DNA from: Paraspadella gotoi
Taxonomy: Eukaryota > Chaetognatha
DNA: 64,000 nucleotides
Direction: 5' to 3'
Assembly: GCA_051294375.1 (NCBI GenBank)
Contig: CM119264.1
Coordinates: 29,949,693-30,013,692 of the forward strand
Shown here: piece by piece, positions 58,307-64,000 of the stretch
Layout: every line of letters begins with the position of its first letter
How positions within the stretch are numbered: the first letter of the stretch is position 1
Made by a program: the position numbers and the translations under genes
The notes under the pieces: generated by a model
Told to the model about the DNA's origin: nothing
Database searches by the model: none
What the model saw: only the letters and a program-made list of their open reading frames with translations

Positions 58307-61300
58307 TCACTCGGACGCTTCTTCTTCGTCGGAAACTTCCTTTCTTCTTCTTTTTTGTTTCTTGTGTTTTTTGTGTTTCGAAGACGACTTCTCTTCTTCC
58401 TCTTCCCTCTCTCCTCTCTCTCCTCTCTTTCGACCCTCTCTATTTCTCTCCCTCTCATCGTCGTCGTCGTCGTCCTCGTCGTCGCTGTGGTTCGTCCGTC
58501 GACGGTAATGAGGGTGGGCGCGGGCGCCGTCTTCGCCGTAGTGATAGCCTCGCTTGAAAAAGTAGGGTCGTCGATCCTGTTTGTGGCGGGGAATGGTAAG
58601 TTTACAGCAAGTGGATCATCTTCGCTCTTCCAAACTGCCGATCGAACTTGCCTCCATAAAGAATCCTCTTCCTCTGGCCCGACCTCTGAGGAACTCTTGA
58701 GGGATCGGGATTGGTCGATCCATCGGCACCGGCGGAAGTCGCTTCGGTCGACGTCGTTTCGAATCCTCTTCGTCAGAGTCGGTGGTGTCGACGTCAGTGT
58801 CGTATCCGTCGTCGTCTTCGTCGTCGCGTCTCTTCCGGTGACGATCCCGACGAGACTTTCCGCGTCGCTTCTCGTCAGAGTCTTCGTCGCTGTCGTCGCT
58901 GGTTTGGGGGGAAAAGAATGAGTGGATCAATGGAGGAGCGAGGATTCATTCCTGCATTTCTTTCATAATTCTGAGCTCACGTGATCACAAGTTCAATCAC
59001 ACGACCACTAATTTAATAGGTCATAATTTATGTAACCCTTATTCATTTTAAAGAGGTTAGGTATCATAAAACGGTTGTTGTGCCTATGCGTCGGATGAGT
59101 GAAATTACAAGTTAGAAATACGGTCACGTGATCCGAAAGTCAATGCGTTTACATATTACTTAATTAATTTAGTTAATACTTTACAAAAAAGTGATCACCA
59201 TAAGAGGCAAGTTGTGCATATATTTAACACTTGTAATCATCTGGAAAAGCGTGTCCGTAAACAAGTCAATTCGGAGCAAGAGAGAAATTGCCGCGTCTTG
59301 TTTTTGCTCACCTATTACTCAACCTCCCATCCTCTTCTCCGCCGTACTCGGACATCCTGTAGTACTTTCGCATGAAAGCCTCGTCGCGATATGGCCCCGT
59401 TGGGGGAGCGCCTTTGAAGAAGCCTCGGAATCCGCGCGCTCGGAATCCGCGGAAGAATCGGCCGCGTCCTCGACCGCGCGGGTTGTCGTGGAATTCGGGA
59501 TTGTATTTGCCGAAGACGTTTCGTCCACGTCCTCGATTCTGGATTAAATTTGGACAATAATTTCTAATTATTATTATTAGTTATGAGTTTGTTATTAGTT
59601 ATTATGAATAATAACAAATTGAACATTTACCTGGTATTGTAATTGTATTGTAATTCATATTCAATTGAACATTTACCTGGTATTGTTTGTACGTAAGGCC
59701 ACGCCCTCTACCGGCTGTCGTGGGGTTCTTGTTTTCAGATACGGACACCCCGTACAAGAGCGTGGGATGTTCATCCGCCACTTCTGTGAATTGAAAGAGG
59801 CATTGGCTTATTGAGCGTACGATGCAACGTACAACTTTTTAAAAGACGAAACTGTGGACTTTTTTACCATTGGCGATTTTGTCGATTATTTCTCGATCAA
59901 ACTCGTCTTCTTTTTTTCCTTCTTGACGCTCGGGGCTTTTCTGAGAATCCTGGTCATGAAAATAAAACCGTTATTATTATTAATATTATTATTATTATTA
60001 CTTAACTATCACTGATCCCCCTCTCACCTCCGAAACCGTCTCCAAATCCGACTCCTCGCTCTCTCTCTTCCGTCGACTCCTACTCCGACTCTTTCTCTCC
60101 CTCTCCGTCTCTCTCTCCCTCTTCTTCTCCTCTCTCTTCTTCTCTCCCGATCGCCTCCGTCTTTCCTCGTCGCCCTCGACGGCCTTCTTCGCCGGGTGGA
60201 GAGATTTGGATCCGGATGCCGATCTCTCTCTCTCTTCCTTTTGTCTCTCTTCGAAGAAAGTCTCTCGCGCGAGAACGCCGTGGCTGGCGACGCGTCTGAT
60301 CAAGAGAGAAGAAAGAATGAAAAACGAATTGACTCGTCTCAAACATCTCGACGATACCTTGGTTTCCTCGCCTTCTTAGCTTCGTCCGGTGGGTGAACAA
60401 CGGCAGCGGGAACGATGGCCACCGAAGCGGCGCTAGAAAGTTTCCCGCCTTTGACCTACGAAGAAACATTTTTTTTAAATACTTTATTAAAATTGTTAGA
60501 AATCACTAATAAAATGATTGGGAAGCCAAGATGAGACCCCGATCGGGCAAATATCATCCCACAACGACTACTGACTTGTAGCTCGAGTCGAGCTTTTTCC
60601 CTGTTGATCTCCTTCTGCTTCTCCTGCTGCGCCTTCATCTTAAGCACGAGGCGTTTCTTGAAGACCTCTTCCATCTCCAACAGTTTCTTGCGACGCTTCT
60701 CTTCTCGCCGCAACTTTCTCGCTTCCTCCTTCAATTGTTGCTGCGCCGCATTTTCGATTTCCTTCTTTTTCATTTCCTCGAGTTTCTGTGGCGCAACGAA
60801 AGGGATATACTCGATATTATTTTTTACCCACTAAAGTTAATTTGACTGAAATAGGGTATGAAGAATACATCGTAGCTTAACACTAACCTGCATTCGATCC
60901 TCGACTTGCTCCTGATGTTTGATGAGACGAATTCGATTAAACAATTCCTCCAACAAACGGATCGTTTCCAACTTTCGAGAGGCGATCAATATTTTTCGCT
61001 CCTGCGAAATTAAAGAGACCAAATATTTTAGTATAATAAAATGTTAAGTAATTTAAGTAATGTAACATTTAAATTTTCCGACTCACTTCTGTGGCGATTT
61101 TGATGGCGATTTTCTGTTCCATCCTCTTCTGCCTCCTCTTCTCTTCCCTCCTCAGTCTCTTCGCTAAGTTCTCGTGGATTTCCTCCAACTTTTGTCGCTC
61201 CTTTGTCAACGCCGCCTCCTCGTAGCGACGCGCTTCTTCCTCGCGGCGTCTCAAGAGAAAATAAGTAACAATAAGTACATTTAAATAGTAATATATTAAA

Positions 61301-63149
61301 CATCTTGAACAGAAAAAGCTACCTTTGCTCCTTCTCGACCTTTTCCCTCTGATCCTTGATGAACTTGTCCATCCTGGCTTTTCGTTTCTGAATCTTTTCG
61401 TCGGTGAGATGCTTCGTTCGATCAAAGTCCACTTTGATATCCGCCATCCAGCAACGGGGTTCCGCGCGAACGCTTTCCGTCTGAAGAGGAAATGAAGAAG
61501 GGATTAATGTATCAGTTACAAATTTATCAATTACCAATATTGAATATTACGTTAAATAATAATATGACCTCCTTTGGTGCGGATTTTTCCTTGTCGTTTT
61601 TATTTTCTTTCGCCTTGGATGCATCGTCGTCGCTGAGACCCAACATTGTCTTCCAATCTTCGTCCTTCTTTCCTGTCGTCGTCATTGTCGTCGTCTCATC
61701 CTTTTTCGACTTTTCTTCATCTTCCTTTTCCTCCCCCACTTCCTCCCCCTCATCTCCTCCCTTCTCTTCCTCTTTGTCCTTGGCTTCGGCCGACGCGGGT
61801 TTGGGGATCACGATTGGCGGAGGTTTTTCCCGGTAGACGAGTTTCATCCCTCGGAGGGCGTCCATGGCCTGGAAGATTAGATTCACGTCAAACGGTGTAA
61901 TCAATAAGGTAAAATCTGGAGGAAAAATTGATTATTTATTGAATGAATGGATAATTAATTATTAAAAGCATGTAAGTAAACCGATTTCATCAAAATATTC
62001 AAAATAGAGAATAACTGGATTTAACTTTATTGTAAAAGCAAAAAGAATTAAGTTTTGTCTTGAGGCCATGTTAAGGTTTGTAAAGATAAGGAGTAAGGAG
62101 TAAAGCGAAGATCTACATTTCCCAATACAATAAGTGCCTTTCTTCACCTTTACAAAGGAGATGTACTCGACGAACTGAATGTAAGCTTCGAAAGTGAGAT
62201 GAGCGTCGAAAGTAGAGAAACTCTGCGCCTCCTTCATCTGATTCCGACGATAAGGATCCAAAACGGGAATGTCAACGCAACGGATCTCGCCAAAGCTTTC
62301 GAACACCTGGAAAATATTAAATTATCAAAATTAATTATTAAATTAATAGACTAAAAAGGCTAAATTAAAATTTTACCCTTTGCAGGACGTGAGGCGAAGG
62401 TCGGTCTGTCTGTGGAAAACGTGAATCGTAGAACCATTTGCAGGGAAGCAATTCGAGATGAATCGTGTCGGGACGCTCCCCTGTAACAGATCACATCTAT
62501 AAAATACTAAATATATAATATGTAATCATGTATATAATTGTTATTTAATAATATATACATCTTTGCAGTGACTCCAACCTGGCATCATCTCATTCATTTC
62601 CTTGGAATCCCTGAAGAAAGAATCCCAGTCGTGTCTCAAGGGAAAGGGGAGACGAGCTTCGGCCGCCTTCACTTTCAAAATCTCCGTGAAGCCAGAGAGT
62701 TTGATCGTCCCGCTGTCGATCCGAGACAGGACATTTTTCATGATAACTTTACTCTGGAATAAAATCCAAATAAGCCATTAAACGAATCGTTTCATTTAAT
62801 TAGTGAATTAATAATTTAAACCCATACCTCTACTTCAGCTTCGAAACGCACGAAATCCATGGTGCTTTTGGCGACTTTAATCATCGTAAAAATGTCAGGT
62901 TTTGCCATCGATTTGATTTTTTCCATCACTTCCCAGTTGGAGATGGATTTTCCGGGTTCGGAGAGGTGAGGCAGTTGGACGCTGATGTTTAATCGCGCAA
63001 TGGGCTTTAGAAACAATCCCTGAAGGAGAGAAATACGTTATTTAGGACATAACCGACCAAAACAGAGATAAAAACGAGGCGACACTTACCTGTAATTTGT
63101 ACAATTCTTCCAAATCGCTGGTATCGGTAAGAACGCTTGGCCCAGACAT
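58307..63149 (-). CDS. AKAP17A: AKAP17A (SFRS17A/XE7) splicing-associated A-kinase anchor protein
   Basis: Seventeen coding exons in consistent phase (2934 nt, 977 aa), first 63090-63149, last 58307-58576. Others: 62828-63019, 62579-62753, 62377-62480, 62148-62306, 61569-61868, 61323-61480, 61087-61249, 60888-61001, 60576-60785, 60358-60455, 60028-60295, 59868-59949, 59677-59783, 59312-59538, 58652-58898. Diagnostic segments: GKSISNWEVMEKIKSM, KSTMDFVRFEAEVE, IKLSGFTEILKVKAAE, RHDWDSFFRDSKEMNE, GERPDTIHLELLPCKWF and FGEIRCVDIPVLDPYRR (RRM-like core). A long charged coiled coil (about 370-545) follows, with IRLLEELFNRIRL corresponding to the PKA-binding helix. The C-terminus is RS/RGG- and acid-rich. 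Known role: tethers PKA at splicing-factor compartments in the nucleus. It is longer than human (695 aa). Intron 16 has a GC donor (GGAG|GCAAGT). Confidence 0.95.
59618..59690 (-). repeat. Two tandem copies of an AKAP17A exon-end/donor unit (46 bp)
   Basis: On the - strand, ACAATACCAG|GTAAATGTTCAATT occurs with GT at 59676 and again at 59630. The 46-bp spacing covers the end of exon 14 and the start of its intron. The upstream donor keeps the frame. Confidence 0.85.
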
Positions 63150-63819
63150 TTTTGCTATTTTAAAATATCTTCGAAAGATGACCTAATTATAAGACAGAAA
63201 TAAATCGCACGAATAATACGACATTTATCCCCCAAACTAACTAGTCGACCATTTCACGTTTTCACAGCAACATAAATTTTCGTTGCTCGTCTGCTTCTTC
63301 AAATCTCGAGAAAGGACGCATCAGCAGAAGCACGGGAGAGTGGGCCGCAGCAGAAGACCTGCTGCTCTGCCGCGTTTGAGGATATGAAAAAAAATAGTGT
63401 ATTCAATAGAATTATAAGAATAACAAGAGTTTGTTTGTATAGAGTCACGAAAAAACGTTTTTTCCAGTCGTCAGTCACATATGTGTGAATCCGGTAATAC
63501 TGTACAGAATTATCTGAAGCTGCTGTAGTTATCAAAATACTGCTGCTTCGGAGGCTGTGGCGGCGGCGGAGGCAGCTCGAGCTGCAGCGGTTACTAAGAA
63601 ACGTCTCCACAAACGAACATAGTATCTAAGCTCTTTTTGCGATGAGGACGCGAACTCACCTTTTTGCATCATGAGAATATTAAATAACACTTTGATATTT
63701 ATTTTGAGGATTTCTGCAGAAAAAATTTCTATTTTCTGTTAGCCTTCACTTGTAAGTTTCTTTTTCCGTTCCAGAAAAAAAAGATTTACTCGTCCGTACA
63801 GTTTTTATCAATTATAATC
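63150..63819. promoter_or_regulatory. Shared 670-bp intergenic region between AKAP17A and BBIP1 (candidate bidirectional promoter)
   Basis: The two start codons are 670 bp apart on opposite strands. The stretch has a GC-richer patch near 63540-63600 (GGCTGTGGCGGCGGCGGAGG) and no open frame with family resemblance. No TATA box can be assigned with confidence. Calling it a promoter is inference from gene geometry. Confidence 0.5.
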
Positions 63820-64000
63820 ATGTCAACGAACGCCGATGCTTTCAAAGAGATTTTGCCGAAAACTGGTCTACTCCATCACGAAGCGACGTACAACTTTGTA
63901 CTTTGTAAGCCGAAAATCATGCCACTCAAATCAATCACCTTGGAGAAACTTGAAAAAATGCAAAAGGAAGCCCAAGAACTCATTAGAGAGCAAAGCACGA
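63820..64000 (+). CDS. BBIP1: BBIP1 (BBSome-interacting protein 1), 5' part
   Basis: The frame opens at ATG 63820 and is still open at the window end (60 codons plus one base). [22 protein letters not shown] and [13 protein letters not shown] match the conserved core of BBIP1/BBIP10, a small BBSome subunit (about 70-90 aa in animals) needed for BBSome assembly and ciliary membrane trafficking, also linked to tubulin acetylation. The start fits because the conserved F(R/K)E(V/I)LPK segment begins eight residues in. Only a few residues should be missing beyond the window. It lies head-to-head with AKAP17A. Confidence 0.93.
   Translation, partial: MSTNADAFKEILPKTGLLHHEATYNFVLCKPKIMPLKSITLEKLEKMQKEAQELIREQST

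Overview
This is a window from an intron-rich animal genome. The genes are split into many short exons with GT-AG (occasionally GC-AG) junctions. Their best matches are metazoan families: ENTPD5/6, NR2C/D (TR2/TR4, HR78), CDC14, AKAP17A and BBIP1. BBIP1 implies ciliated cells. The nuclear receptor DNA-binding domain looks more like the invertebrate TR2/4-HR78 group than the vertebrate one, so I infer a non-vertebrate metazoan; I cannot name the phylum. The assembly is draft quality. It has 13 runs of N (797-1114, 1630-1919, 3262-3508, 3847-4096, 5134-5328, 8573-8597, 9282-9801, 10313-10546, 12195-12497, 13433-13789, 13899-14522, 23625-23649, 23946-24135), most next to simple repeats, and noisy duplicated blocks beside some of them.

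Layout. 1-8.6 kb is repeat- and gap-rich with no supported gene. From about 8.6 to 26.4 kb on the + strand lies an ENTPD5/6-type nucleoside diphosphatase in widely spaced exons. One of its introns carries a decayed DIRS-like tyrosine-recombinase retrotransposon (about 16.7-22.6 kb) with inverted terminal repeats. 26.4-29.9 kb is microsatellite and satellite-like DNA. Five consecutive genes then lie on the - strand: a predicted four-membrane-segment, claudin-superfamily-like protein (29.9-33.84 kb), an ankyrin-repeat protein (36.43-40.27 kb), a CDC14 phosphatase (41.73-43.72 kb), an NR2C/D nuclear receptor in 14 coding exons (46.17-51.49 kb) and AKAP17A in 17 coding exons (58.31-63.15 kb). BBIP1 starts head-to-head with AKAP17A on the + strand at 63.82 kb and runs off the window.

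The genes do not form one pathway; this is an ordinary gene neighbourhood. The most unusual thing I see is that several splice junctions sit inside short tandem repeats. In ENTPD there are three acceptors and three donors around one exon, and an eight-copy minisatellite carrying the acceptor of another. In the claudin-like gene one donor is repeated three times, and in AKAP17A one donor is repeated twice. Three introns in three different genes also appear to use GC donors. All exon models were built by hand from reading-frame continuity and family resemblance, without transcript data.
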